Positions 8,748 to 18,250 of a DNA stretch of 64,000 bases are shown here, piece by piece; the stretch's first letter is position 1; the number at the start of each line of letters is the position of its first letter. Origin of the DNA: Petasospora fabianii (Eukaryota > Ascomycota > Saccharomycetes > Phaffomycetales > Wickerhamomycetaceae). The notes under the pieces are model-generated. The model worked only from the letters and a program-made list of their open reading frames with translations. It was not told the DNA's origin and ran no database searches. The translations under genes and the position numbers were made by a program. Location: positions 1,488,001 through 1,552,000 of the forward strand of contig CP048716.1 of the NCBI GenBank assembly GCA_022641835.1. The letters run 5' to 3'.

Positions 8748-10109
8748 ATGTCTCTCTCCGACGAAGAAGCTTTGTTCGATGATATCTTCGATAATGACAC
8801 GGCTCCAGTGAAGACTGAAGATAAAGTGGATAAGAAAGAGGAATCATCCGAAAAGAAGGATGTTTCTGATGAAACTAAGCCAAGCTCATCTAGTGCCGAT
8901 GAAGCCCAAGACTCAACAGCAGTCGCCGATGCAAGTGAGACGGACTCAAAGGCAACCTCTACAGGTAATGCCACTAGTATACCAGCTGACGACTCGCAAC
9001 TCAAGAGCGAAGAGAAACAATCTGTATCCTCGTCCAGTGAGTCTGTGCCAGCTGCAGCACCACCTCCATCTGCGCCACAGCATGATGAGGCCACAGCGAC
9101 ACCAACTCCAGAGTTGAGTGCTGAGGAAACACGTAAGGCCGATTTGAGTCGTGATGCTGGTAAGATGTTTATCGGTGGTCTGGATTGGGACACCTCTGAA
9201 GAGTCGATGAAGGAGTATTTCTCTCAGTTTGGCGAAGTTATCGACCACACCATCATGAGAGAGACCAGCACAGGTCGTTCACGTGGTTTCGGTTTCTTGA
9301 CGTTTGCTGACTCCAAGTCCGTTGATAAAGTTGTTAGACAGCAGCACGTTCTTGACGGTAAGGTCATTGATCCAAAGAGAGCTATTCCAAGAGAGGAGCA
9401 GGACAAAACAGGAAAGATTTTTGTTGGTGGTTTGCCTCCAGATGTTCGTCCTCATGAGTTTGAAGCCTACTTTGCCAAGTTTGGTTCGATCATTGATGCT
9501 CAGCTTATGCTTGATAAGGATACTGGACGCTCCCGTGGTTTCGGTTTCGTGACCTTCGACTCCCCAGACTCCGTCGACAGGGCCACTCAGCACAGATTTA
9601 TTGACTTTAACGGAAAACAAATTGAGGTCAAGCGTGCTGAGCCAAGAGGTATCCAACAGCAACAAAATCATCAACAGCAGCAACATCAGCGTCAGTTCCA
9701 ACAGGTTCAAGGTGGGTCCATGGGAAACATGGGCGCTGCTATGGGTGGTATGAATATGGGCATGATGGCTGGTATGTTCCAGCAGCAGCAACAGATGCAA
9801 GCCAGTCCTGAAGCATTGTCAGCATACATTGTACAACTGGAGCAGTACTGGGAGCAGGTTAAGCAGACACAGCAGGTGACTCCAGAGATGACTGCACAGT
9901 TCCAACAGTATGTTGACGCTATCAAGCAGCAAGCTACCAGTGGTGCACCATCGAACCCACCTACTGGTCCGGCTTCCTATGGCTCTGACTTCGGTAGACC
10001 TGCAAATGCTGATAGAGGGTCCGGTGCCAAAGGAGGTAGAGGTGGAAGAGGTAGGGGTAGAGGTGGCTACAACAACAAAGGTGGATTCCATCCATACAAC
10101 CGCAACTGA
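8748..10109 (+). CDS. HRP1: hnRNP-like cleavage factor IB protein
   Basis: A 453-residue nuclear RNA-binding protein. An acidic Ser-rich N terminus (1-130) is followed by RRM1 (about 139-213, RNP2 MFIGGL, RNP1 RGFGFLTF) and RRM2 (about 223-297, RNP2 IFVGGL, RNP1 RGFGFVTF). Then come a Gln/Met-rich stretch and a C-terminal RGG tail (GGRGGRGRGRGGYNN). This order matches Hrp1/Nab4, which binds UA-rich efficiency elements in 3'-end formation and shuttles mRNA. Arginines in the RGG tail are typical Hmt1 methylation targets. The ATG at 8748 is the first in frame; the open frame extends upstream only through a TTG. Confidence 0.9.
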   Translation: MSLSDEEALFDDIFDNDTAPVKTEDKVDKKEESSEKKDVSDETKPSSSSADEAQDSTAVADASETDSKATSTGNATSIPADDSQLKSEEKQSVSSSSESVPAAAPPPSAPQHDEATATPTPELSAEETRKADLSRDAGKMFIGGLDWDTSEESMKEYFSQFGEVIDHTIMRETSTGRSRGFGFLTFADSKSVDKVVRQQHVLDGKVIDPKRAIPREEQDKTGKIFVGGLPPDVRPHEFEAYFAKFGSIIDAQLMLDKDTGRSRGFGFVTFDSPDSVDRATQHRFIDFNGKQIEVKRAEPRGIQQQQNHQQQQHQRQFQQVQGGSMGNMGAAMGGMNMGMMAGMFQQQQQMQASPEALSAYIVQLEQYWEQVKQTQQVTPEMTAQFQQYVDAIKQQATSGAPSNPPTGPASYGSDFGRPANADRGSGAKGGRGGRGRGRGGYNNKGGFHPYNRN

Positions 10110-11563
10110 GCATGTCAACAGTGATGAGAAGACAACAAACTTGGGCTAAATGAAGCTGTCTAGTTCATTGTTTCTACCTGTAGAGTCGATCTGGAAAAGG
10201 GCAATTAGATAACGCAGTTCTGGGGCCCCACCAGGCATAGAGAGGAGTGCAACAACATAGCACGTCCCCAATATCATACAGTTTTATCAAATCCATATTG
10301 TGTAGTTTTTATGTCATTTGAAGGTGTGCTAATTTCTAAAGTAGCATAATCAATTCTCAGGGGCTAGATAGGCAGCGGCTCGAGATAGAGGGGCATTTTG
10401 CATACTCCTATTGTTATTAATGTTTTATTTACTCCTATACTTAAAATAATGATATTCTTCAAGATTTTCTGTATTAATAAAGTTTTGGTCAACCTTTGAG
10501 TAAATGATTTCGCTATCCCTAGTTGCCTGTTCTAACAAATAAGAAAATCCTCCAACCTCAAAAAATACCGCCAGCAGACTCTTATACACATACAAAATCA
10601 AGAAAGACTTTCAGAGATTTTTAGCATATTTTTTCCATCTCAATTTGACTACTAAAACGTGAGTTGTGGAAGGTGAAAGTGTGTTCAAGAGTTGAGAGAA
10701 AGAACATCCGGACATCTCTCATAGATAGCATCAACACCTCACATTGTCATCTTCGACTCTTCCTGACCTGATTGTGTTCGGTTGGCCTGACAAGGGCAAA
10801 GAATATTTTAACTAACTGCTCAAGGGCTCGATACAGAAGAAAAGTTGCGTGTCTGGTAGAAGGTATACAGCTGCTGCGTGTGGGACTCGCCTGCTAGTTG
10901 CAAGCCCCATTTTCGAGCCTTATCGGTAGTTCAACTTCATCAAGCCGGAGCAGATGAGCGAAGGTTCTGGACGGCCTTCTTTCGGAAAGTTTTTAAGCAC
11001 TGCTCTAGTGTCTTGAACACGTCGTCTGTATAGAACCAAGTCAATTGTGCCTGCAGTCTCGTTTGAGATGCATGATTTCTGTGACAAAAGACTTATCTGA
11101 TTGAATGCTTGTGTCTCCGACACCAGCCTCGAAAACACCGGAGGGTGCACACAAGCCACTGATCATCGTAAGTCTGTTCTTTTTCGAGAAGTGTAAACAC
11201 AGCAACAATATCAGTTGTTGGCTTCAATGGACGTGAGCTTTCGATATGGATCCCAAGCTTCTTCTTGTCAAAAGCAGGGTATCCCTAGATGTCTCAGGTC
11301 CATACTGTTTTATAAATGATAACTCAAAGAGCCTATTTGCCGATGAAATGTCAAAGTAATAAATGGCACCCAAGTTTTGGCGTTCTTTAGCAGTAGTTTG
11401 GCCCCATTTTGGAACACATTGCCGCAAGACACAAAATGCAAAGCCTTCGAGCTGAGCCTTGATAAAAAGGTGAACTGCAAAGATCCTATAAAGTGTCCCT
11501 CTGATCCGCCATATGATGCTCTCTGGATTATGAAAACTGCTAAAATCAACTCCAAAGTCAAAC
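10110..11563. other. Long gene-free stretch upstream of GPI protein gene
   Basis: About 1.45 kb with no convincing gene. The first part is the AT-rich HRP1 3' flank, with TTAATAAAGTTTTGG near 10473. Minus-strand frames at 10920-11159 and 11224-11661 have no recognisable domain; the second runs into the GPI gene and is a shadow. The rest is probably an extended promoter, as is common for regulated wall-protein genes, with a TATA box at 11487-11493. Confidence 0.4.
11487..11493 (+). promoter_or_regulatory. TATA box (TATAAAG)
   Basis: TATAAAG lies 77 bases before the ATG at 11564, a plausible TATA distance for a yeast gene with a short leader. This is a sequence match only. Confidence 0.45.
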
Positions 11564-12673
11564 ATGCACATACAGTTCACTCGTTTTGCTCTCGCTGCTC
11601 TTGCTGCTAAGATTGTCTCTGCCGTTGGTACCCCAGGCGCTCTTCCATGGGCCAATGCCAACCCACACGCCGCTGCCGCTGCTGACGCCTTTGCCGAAGC
11701 CTATGCTGAGGCCACTGCTATTGCCCACCCAGACCCACAAGCCTATGCTCTTGCTGCCTCCGCAGATGATTGTGCTACTATCGCTTGTCACGCTGCTTGT
11801 GGTATGCTTATCATCTATGGTTCTGATTGTTCTGAGAACGACGACAACTCATACGCTGGTCCATACAATACCACCTGTTTGTGTTCCGACGGCTCTGACT
11901 TCTTGACTTATTACCCTACATGTATGGACTGTGGATGGACTTTGTGGAAGTACTACGGTGGTTATGTCTCTTCTGCACTTGCTGCCTGTGGCACTTTGTC
12001 CACCGAGCCAACTGGTACCTCTAGATGTTCCACCACTTTGTCCGACTCTTACACCATTGACACCGGTCTTCAGGCTTGTGAGTACACTGGGGGCTGTACA
12101 ACGGATGATGATACTACAACTACCGAGGCGGAGATCACTACCTCGGCTGCTGAGACCGCTACAAGTGCTGATGCTACTACAGAGGAGTTTAGCACCGCTA
12201 TGACCTCTGCGGTTGCTGCAGGGACCACAAATGGTGCTGAAACCAGCTCCACTGAAGCCACTACTTTGGCTGTAACTTCTAGGTCCAGTAATACCGAGTT
12301 GAACACCTCTGCCGCTACCGCTTCCACTGCTTCTTCTTCTTCTCAGGACGCTACTTCAGAGGCTACTGCTGCTAAAATTACTTCAGCTGCCTCCTCCGAG
12401 GCTGACTCTGAGACTACTTCCGCTGATGTCTCCTTTGAACCTATAGCTGAGTCTGCTTCTACCTCTGCTGATACCTCCTCTGGGGCTACCTTTGTCGTTT
12501 CCTCTGCAAAATCCTCAGCTGTAGATATCACCGCTGCAGATTCCACCGCTGCAGAGATCACCTCCTCTGCCGCTGAGTCTACTGCTGCTACCATCTCCAC
12601 TTACTCTGGTCAGGCCGCTAAGGTTGCCTCTGCCGGTTTAGTTGGTGCCGTTGTCGGTTTGCTCCTCATGTGA
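11564..12673 (+). CDS. GPI-anchored cysteine-rich cell-wall protein
   Basis: A 369-residue predicted wall mannoprotein. The signal peptide is about 1-20. Residues 23-64 are 21 consecutive X-Ala/X-Pro dipeptides (TP GA LP WA NA NP and so on, to QA YA LA), the same leader type as the gene at 1945. A Cys-rich module follows, with 12 cysteines at 70, 75, 79, 89, 105, 107, 120, 123, 142, 155, 172 and 178. It includes TTCLCSDGSDFLTYYPTCMD, a CLC...FL...C-x-x-C arrangement seen in fungal surface proteins. Residues about 180-345 form a Ser/Thr/Ala stalk for O-mannosylation. The C terminus is a GPI signal: small residues near Ser348-Gly349, a short spacer and a hydrophobic tail ending GLLLM. I do not know its specific function; adhesion or wall structure is possible. 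Confidence 0.88.
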   Translation: MHIQFTRFALAALAAKIVSAVGTPGALPWANANPHAAAAADAFAEAYAEATAIAHPDPQAYALAASADDCATIACHAACGMLIIYGSDCSENDDNSYAGPYNTTCLCSDGSDFLTYYPTCMDCGWTLWKYYGGYVSSALAACGTLSTEPTGTSRCSTTLSDSYTIDTGLQACEYTGGCTTDDDTTTTEAEITTSAAETATSADATTEEFSTAMTSAVAAGTTNGAETSSTEATTLAVTSRSSNTELNTSAATASTASSSSQDATSEATAAKITSAASSEADSETTSADVSFEPIAESASTSADTSSGATFVVSSAKSSAVDITAADSTAAEITSSAAESTAATISTYSGQAAKVASAGLVGAVVGLLLM

Positions 12674-13339
12674 GTCTAGTGTGAATTGATCACTTTCTTT
12701 TTGAACTTATCTCGTCCTCAAAATTTCTTGGGAATGAGTCTTATTATGTAACTTTAACGATATTCAATGAACCTATGTTCAATTACGTACAATGGGTTAT
12801 ATACCAGGGGATCTTTTGCCACTCCTACATGAGGCTTCTAGGGTTCACTCCGCAAAACGGACAGAAATAGATCTACAATTCATCGTGATTAAGAAAACGT
12901 CCATAAGAAACCAGATTAAAATGATTGTGGTGTATAGCGCGCATGAGAAAGACCCATAATAGATAAAAGATACCCTAATTAATCACAAAAAAGAATGAAA
13001 GGAAGAATGAATGAATGAATGAATGAATGAATGGGATGAAGCAGCAAGAACAAAACAAAGGAAATCACAAAAGATCAAAAGAAAACACATTCACATGAGC
13101 GAAACCAGTCATTCATGCCATAAGACAAAGAGAAGAACAAGTGTAGCCATTACCAATAACAAAACCAGATACAGTTAGCAAAAGAAACAACACATTTCCG
13201 AGTCCAATAAAAAAACAGTAGCCCACTAAGCAGATGCAAAAAAAACACAGCAGACAATGTATTCGTTCCCCTACCCCAGAAAAACCAGAAAAAAGAAGCA
13301 CACCAAACCAAGGGGAAACAAGTTTTAATTGGGTAACAT
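12674..13339. other. Intergenic between convergent genes, AT-rich
   Basis: Lies between the 3' ends of the GPI-protein gene and the Ser/Thr-rich gene. It is A-rich and contains a tetranucleotide microsatellite at 13005-13032. The minus-strand frames at 13113-13365 are hydrophobic translations of A-rich DNA and are not convincing genes. Confidence 0.45.
13005..13032. repeat. (GAAT)7 microsatellite
   Basis: Seven perfect tandem GAAT units, flanked by imperfect units (AAGAATGAAAG before, GGGATGAAG after). The repeat lies between two converging genes, where length changes are unlikely to affect coding. Confidence 0.9.
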
Positions 13340-14245
13340 TTAGTTATACGTAACTTTACTTCCATTTCTCTTCAATCTAAGTGATTCTCTCTTTCTGCTA
13401 CTTGTAGCGTTGTACAATTCTGGAAGTACAATATCTTGTTTAATCTGGTGTTCGAGATGTTGTTGTGCCTCCAACTGTTCATGCATGAATGAAGGTTGTA
13501 ATTGTGACTCTGATGATGCCGGCGGCGTATTTGGAACTTCAAAGGAGAAGTAGGACGCGCTTGGAGATTCTGTTGGTGTACGAAGGTCCCACATTGGCTG
13601 TTGGAACGCCGAGGCGGTCTGGATAGGTGGTGTACTGGAGAATTTAGATGACAGGTTAACAGTTGGGAAGCCGTTGAGGGAGGAGACACTGTTTGTTCTT
13701 GTGGCGGTGACTTGGTGTTGAGCGTAGTTGAGTGGAGGCTGTGCTGTAGTGGAGGCTGAAGAGACAGAGGAGGAACGACAAAGCTGGATGAGCTTTTGTC
13801 TGATAATCACGAGAGAGTAGTTGTTAACCTCGATACCGATATCGATACCGGAGTCAACAGCACGCTTGAGGGCATCCTTGGATACCTTGTTGAGGATTCC
13901 TGATGGTGGATTTGACGCGTTGAAAGGGGTGATCTGTGGGTTTGTTTGGTATGTCTGGTATGTCTCGCACAGCATAGATTCAAATGGCTCGGAAAGTTTA
14001 TAATGGGATGCGAACTGGGAGTAACTAAAGTCGTTGCCACCGGCCTGTGACAAGTTTGACACAGAGGAGGCGATGGAGGAGACGGATGCCGTTCTGCCGT
14101 AACGTGGTGGTTGTGGCCAGTCATATGAACCGGTCTGCTCTGTAGGGGTGGAGACAGGAGTGATATCGTCCATGGCAACGTCGCCGTCCTCAAGGTGATG
14201 TTCGTTCATTATTTGGATGTGCAATGGGAACTTGTTCATGAGCAT
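13340..14245 (-). CDS. Ser/Thr-rich yeast protein of unknown function
   Basis: A 301-residue protein if it starts at 14245. The frame is open to an ATG at 14428, but a TATAAAG box on this strand at 14345-14351 lies 100 bases before 14245, so the first 61 codons are probably leader. ATGs at 14239 and 14209 are alternatives. The likely folded part is FESMLCETYQTYQTNPQITP through GILNKVSKDALKRAVDSGIDIGIEVNNYSLVIIRQKLIQLC. It is surrounded by Ser/Thr/Gln-rich disordered sequence with Ser-Val-Ser-Ser repeats and Thr-Pro sites. The C terminus is basic (SSRKRESLRLKRNGSK). It faintly resembles the uncharacterised YMR206W/YNR014W family, which I cannot confirm. Two MluI boxes lie further upstream. Confidence 0.7.
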   Translation of the reverse strand: MLMNKFPLHIQIMNEHHLEDGDVAMDDITPVSTPTEQTGSYDWPQPPRYGRTASVSSIASSVSNLSQAGGNDFSYSQFASHYKLSEPFESMLCETYQTYQTNPQITPFNASNPPSGILNKVSKDALKRAVDSGIDIGIEVNNYSLVIIRQKLIQLCRSSSVSSASTTAQPPLNYAQHQVTATRTNSVSSLNGFPTVNLSSKFSSTPPIQTASAFQQPMWDLRTPTESPSASYFSFEVPNTPPASSESQLQPSFMHEQLEAQQHLEHQIKQDIVLPELYNATSSRKRESLRLKRNGSKVTYN

Positions 14246-16210
14246 CTCTGTAGTTGTGTGGGTTGCGGAGGTGCGGTTGGGTATAAAGTGTAAAGGAACG
14301 ATGGCAAGGTCGAAGACCAAGAACGAGTTGGGTCCCGAACGCGTCTTTATAAACGGGGCCAAAATGGCAAGTGCGGGCCGATCGTCTTGCCAACCTTGCC
14401 AACCTGGGGGGTGTAGCTGCAAGCACATGCGGGATGAAATGCGTAGTCAACAAGCAGGTGCTGGGATTTAACAAGTACCGCTGCAGCAACACTTGTAATT
14501 GAGTCCGCTCAGTTGCCCCTTTCGGCAAGGTAATTGCCCCTGGGAGATGAGACGCGTCGCGTTTTTCGCGTTTTTGGGGAGGCGAAAAGCGCATTAGAAA
14601 ATGAGACGCGTCAGGGGCGGTCAAGCGTTCTCCTATTTTTGGAGGAAGACCCTGAAGCCGATTACTTCTGGACATGGTGGCGCTTGCTGCGAGCCTTCAT
14701 GAGCCGTGACAGCTCTAAGTTCCATCTCATCATTCTCCATAGTAGTGAGTCCTTTCCCCCTGTCGATGTCTGGTTTCTTCATGGGGTCCCCTTCCAAACG
14801 TCCCAAATACCCAATTGGGAAACAACTTAGACCAGACTAGATATGCCTGTCTGATGGGCCAGATTAGCATTCGGGATCAGCGGCCGAGCAGCAGAACGGT
14901 GCATAGTTTCTGGAATATTTGGCACCTGACACATGGACAACCAGAGAAACATTTCTAGTTACACAGCCAATGCTGTTAGTGCTACCAGCGCAGTGCAGTG
15001 CCTATGCGAATTTTTATGCTTTGCTTCAAAGCATACCCCTGTCTCCAGCGGATTCCGGGTCATTGTGATGCCTCATGGCACACACAGAGGAAAATATACC
15101 TCAATTATAGCGATCAAGTGTTGTACTATGAGTGGTTACAGGTACCATAGAGTTTACATGGTGTGTAAAGAGAGTATATTAGCCCGTGATGGAGTGGCCC
15201 GGTAAAGGCTCGTATCTCTGATTGTAAGTCAAGTGGGGCCGCCTCCACCCGTTTACCGAGGCGGGACCCAACTCCACCACGTATATCAATGGGAATCGGA
15301 ACGCAAACGGAACATAATGGCGCTCAAATCTTAGTTGCAGACAATGCCAGAAGATCCGATGCGGGCCATAAATGCCCAATCAACGGTGCGGCTATCCGCC
15401 TTTCCATGGGCTGACCTAGGTACCCGAGATACCCTTTGTCTCCCACACCCAGGTGCAAACGTTGTATCCTCAACGACACGCCTTGAGAATCCTATCGAAT
15501 ATTTTTAGGCTTGTCGTCGAACCACCGAAGTAAGCGCTTGGCGTGTGTACCTGATTGTTTGTTTCCTGAGGCTTCTACCCTTTAATTAAAGATGCATCCT
15601 ACATAGGCAAAACTCACAGAACTTTGAAGAGACTTAGATGACACACACACGCTGTTGCAGATTCGAGGCACGCACATGTGCATTTGACTGGCCCTCTGTA
15701 AATTGCCTAACAGCCGCTATGCCTTCTATCTATGAACAGCACTGACACACAAAACCATTAGTGGACATGAAATGACGATCAGAGAAGCCATAGAAGAATC
15801 TCTCGGTTCCGGTGTGTGCCTGTGTGTATCAGAGCCATGCTAAATCCAGGTGCAGGGCTTCAATGGCTCCTGAAAATGATCGTCCGCCATATGGGCATAT
15901 GACGCTAAATCATTCGACTCAGATGGGGACCGGCTGGAGAGACTACATGGGACTTTAAGTGTGTTGTGGCTGTGTATAAAGTGTGTGACACTAAGGCTTA
16001 GCGTGTGGAGTACACACTAGACTCCAAAGTAACGCCTGTGCCCTGTGACACAGCGCTTTTAGAGTTTCCAAAGTACATAGCATGAGCATCACTTACAGCT
16101 GGCTGATCACTAGTGAGACTCCTGTTGTTCAAAAGCCAACATTGGATATGTAACATCTTGGAACACACCACTCCTTTCTCTGTAAGTAGTAGCACGATAC
16201 TTCACTGGTA
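14246..16210. other. Gene-free stretch with two MluI cell-cycle boxes
   Basis: Nearly 2 kb without a convincing gene. The left end is the promoter of the gene at 13340-14245, with TATAAAG on the minus strand at 14345-14351 and two ACGCGT boxes at 14552-14557 and 14606-14611. Between about 14.7 and 16.2 kb I see no open frame with a recognisable product, no tRNA arms and no repeat array. A non-coding RNA or an origin could be here but cannot be read by eye. Confidence 0.4.
14552..14611. promoter_or_regulatory. Two MluI cell-cycle boxes in a repeated 12-mer
   Basis: ATGAGACGCGTC occurs twice, with ACGCGT at 14552-14557 and 14606-14611. ACGCGT is the binding core of the Mbp1/Swi6 factor MBF. 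The pair lies roughly 310-360 bases before the proposed start of the minus-strand gene at 14245, suggesting G1/S expression of that gene. Confidence 0.5.
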
Positions 16211-16822
16211 TTAAGAGAAACCATTCTCAACTCTCTTCTTCAAGATTTTGGCATGCTCTTTCAGCTCACTCAAACGTATCCTTTCCTGGTCTAGCATCCT
16301 TTGTGCTGCCCTCATGGGGTCTTCAGGAGTTTCATCGGAGGCTAGCCTTTCTTTCAAGCTTTCAATCAGTCTTTTGAGCTGTTCGTTTCTTCCCTGCGCC
16401 TCCAAAAGCTTGAGATCCAGTTCTTCTTTTTTGCTAGTTAGCATACTCACAACTTCTTTACTCTGCCTTACCTGACTGTTAAGCTTCGAGCTGGCAATAG
16501 CGACACCAATCAAATCACCACGCTCAAGATTGTAAGGGACACGATTGTTTGCATAAATTACTCCATTAATTTCTTTCCTGAGAGACCGATCTCCCTTGTG
16601 TCGCTTGGATCGTAGCTGCTGGTCTAGTAGCACACCCTTCGCCTTAGCAAGGTGCTTCTTTCGTAGGGTGATACCCTCTTGGATTTTGGTATGATACTCG
16701 GTATCAGCGATGGAGTTGTGGATCATGGGTGACGCGTCAGTGTCATCATCAGGCGAAGTGTCCTTGGCCATCCATTGACGAAGCTTGTCGATTCGACGCT
16801 GTGTAGCTTCAAGATCGTTCAT
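16211..16822 (-). CDS. Coiled-coil protein of unknown function
   Basis: A 203-residue, highly charged, mostly helical protein. Heptad-like stretches run at about 1-20 and 115-195 (SKLNSQVRQSKEVVSMLTSK then KLLEAQGRNEQLKRLIESLK). A basic middle segment contains LRSKRHKGDRSLRKEINGVI. There is no catalytic motif or membrane segment. Size and pattern recall inner-kinetochore coiled-coil subunits such as Mcm16/CENP-H, and a CTF19-like gene lies 1.4 kb away, but this is only a suggestion. It shares a 186-base divergent promoter with GNA1. Confidence 0.75.
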   Translation of the reverse strand: MNDLEATQRRIDKLRQWMAKDTSPDDDTDASPMIHNSIADTEYHTKIQEGITLRKKHLAKAKGVLLDQQLRSKRHKGDRSLRKEINGVIYANNRVPYNLERGDLIGVAIASSKLNSQVRQSKEVVSMLTSKKEELDLKLLEAQGRNEQLKRLIESLKERLASDETPEDPMRAAQRMLDQERIRLSELKEHAKILKKRVENGFS

Positions 16823-17008
16823 GATAGAATGTATAATGGAACCCTTTATTCCTCTGTACAGTGATGAGGCTTGACTTGTTTGGTGGGGTAAGAGAATCTT
16901 TGTTTACATACCGCGCAACGTGTTTCACGAATTTCTCATCTCGAAAGACCCTTCCTTCTCCCCACAGCAGATTCAACCACTAAGGACCATATAACGAACA
17001 CAAACACA

Positions 17009-17473
17009 ATGTCTCTTCCAGAAGGATACTCCATCAGAAGAATGCTCGCCACAGACCATGCTCTTGGCGTGCTCACAACACTAGGTGCGCTCACCACCGT
17101 TGGTGACATCTCAGCCGCCGAGTTCTCAGCCGTCGTGTCCAAATGGGACGCCATCACCCTCTCTAACGGCAAGCCAGCCTACAACCCAAGAGTGATCCTC
17201 AATGAGAAGAATGAGGTCGTTGCTACAGGAATGATTCTCATTGAGGAAAAATTGGTTCATCAGTGTGGTTTTGTTGGTCACATTGAGGATATTGCTGTCA
17301 GGGTTGACCAGCAGGGTAAGAGCCTTGGTAAGACTTTGATTAAGCACTTGATTGAAGTGGGGAAAGAGGCTGGTTGTTATAAGATCATCTTGGACTGTGA
17401 TCCTAAGAACGTTGGCTTTTATGAAAAATGTGGCCTCTCAAAGGCCGGTGTGGAGATGCAAATTAGATTCTAG
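17009..17473 (+). CDS. GNA1: Glucosamine-6-phosphate N-acetyltransferase
   Basis: A 154-residue GNAT enzyme (yeast Gna1 is 159). It acetylates glucosamine-6-phosphate from acetyl-CoA in the UDP-GlcNAc pathway that feeds chitin, N-glycans and GPI anchors. LPEGYSIRRMLATDH opens the fold. HIEDIAVRV (91-99) and the acetyl-CoA loop QQGKSLGKTLI (101-111) are the cofactor site. DCDPKNVGFYEKCGL (129-143) is the conserved substrate-side segment. The ATG at 17009 directly starts the domain. It converges on SMX2 with 114 bases between stops. Confidence 0.95.
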   Translation: MSLPEGYSIRRMLATDHALGVLTTLGALTTVGDISAAEFSAVVSKWDAITLSNGKPAYNPRVILNEKNEVVATGMILIEEKLVHQCGFVGHIEDIAVRVDQQGKSLGKTLIKHLIEVGKEAGCYKIILDCDPKNVGFYEKCGLSKAGVEMQIRF

Positions 17474-17587
17474 GCTGTGGGGAAAACATGAATTAAAAGA
17501 TGTATAAGAGTACATGTTGCATTTGGTTCATTAAACAAAGGAGTAGGGGGCATAGACCGTCATTAACTGTGAAGAATGGTGGAGGTA

Positions 17588-17952
17588 TTAGAGAGTATCA
17601 AGACACTCTATTGAGAGAATGGAGTTACCCCTTACCACTGTGGATCCAATCGGTGTCTTGTTATTGTTCTTGGATTCTTCGGTGGCTTCTTCTAATGTGA
17701 TGTTGAGAAATATCTACCGCTTATGTTAGTAGCTTTCATGACGGGATAAAACGGAAAGAGATTTACATACATCGTATCCTCTGAGGTTACCGGAAACCTT
17801 ACGTGATCCGTTTAGATGCACGAGGACTCTCTTGTCCATGTACTGATTGGAGGTTGTTAGTATCAAACCGAGCGAAAATCCGGGTAAGATTGCCAGAGAA
17901 GAGGAGAGGAGGAGAAAAGACATACTTTTTTAAGTTCAGGAGCCGAAACCAT
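17588..17952 (-). CDS. SMX2: Small nuclear ribonucleoprotein SmG (three exons)
   Basis: The spliced gene has exons 17926-17952, 17771-17842 and 17588-17713, giving 74 residues; yeast SmG has 76-77. Exon 1 encodes MVSAPELKK, exon 2 YMDKRVLVHLNGSRKVSGNL plus RGYD (Sm1 motif), and exon 3 IFLNITLEEATEESK through VVRGNSILSIECLDTL (Sm2 motif, with the RGN signature). Both introns have a GTATGT donor, an exact TACTAAC branch site and an AG acceptor. Intron 1 is 83 bases with TACTAAC at 17856-17862; intron 2 is 57 bases with TACTAAC at 17725-17731. SmG is part of the seven-member Sm ring on U1, U2, U4 and U5 snRNAs. No single open frame covers the gene, so ORF callers miss it. Confidence 0.95.
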
Positions 17953-18250
17953 ATTTTAGTGATGTTATGGGGCGTTGGATTGATCAAGCAAAGTCCAACA
18001 AGTGACGTTATCATCAAACAACGTCTTCATCCTCGCAGTCTCCCATCTCAAATTTGTTGACGGAGGTGGGAGAGGAAACCCGGACACCATTTTGGAACGC
18101 GAACTTGTCCTGTGCGACCGCGTAACCCTTTTGTTTACTTTAACTTATTTGACATGTTTCTTCTGAAGAGAGAGATCTTCCGGTGTCATCAAACTACAAA
18201 GACTATACCATTCTTACCTGTTGTGCTCCAGAGAAGCCACCACGCAGAAC

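Noticed and set aside
11224-11661. Minus-strand 145-residue frame across the GPI gene start
   Set aside because: Its N-terminal part is the antisense of the GPI protein leader and the rest lacks any family resemblance.
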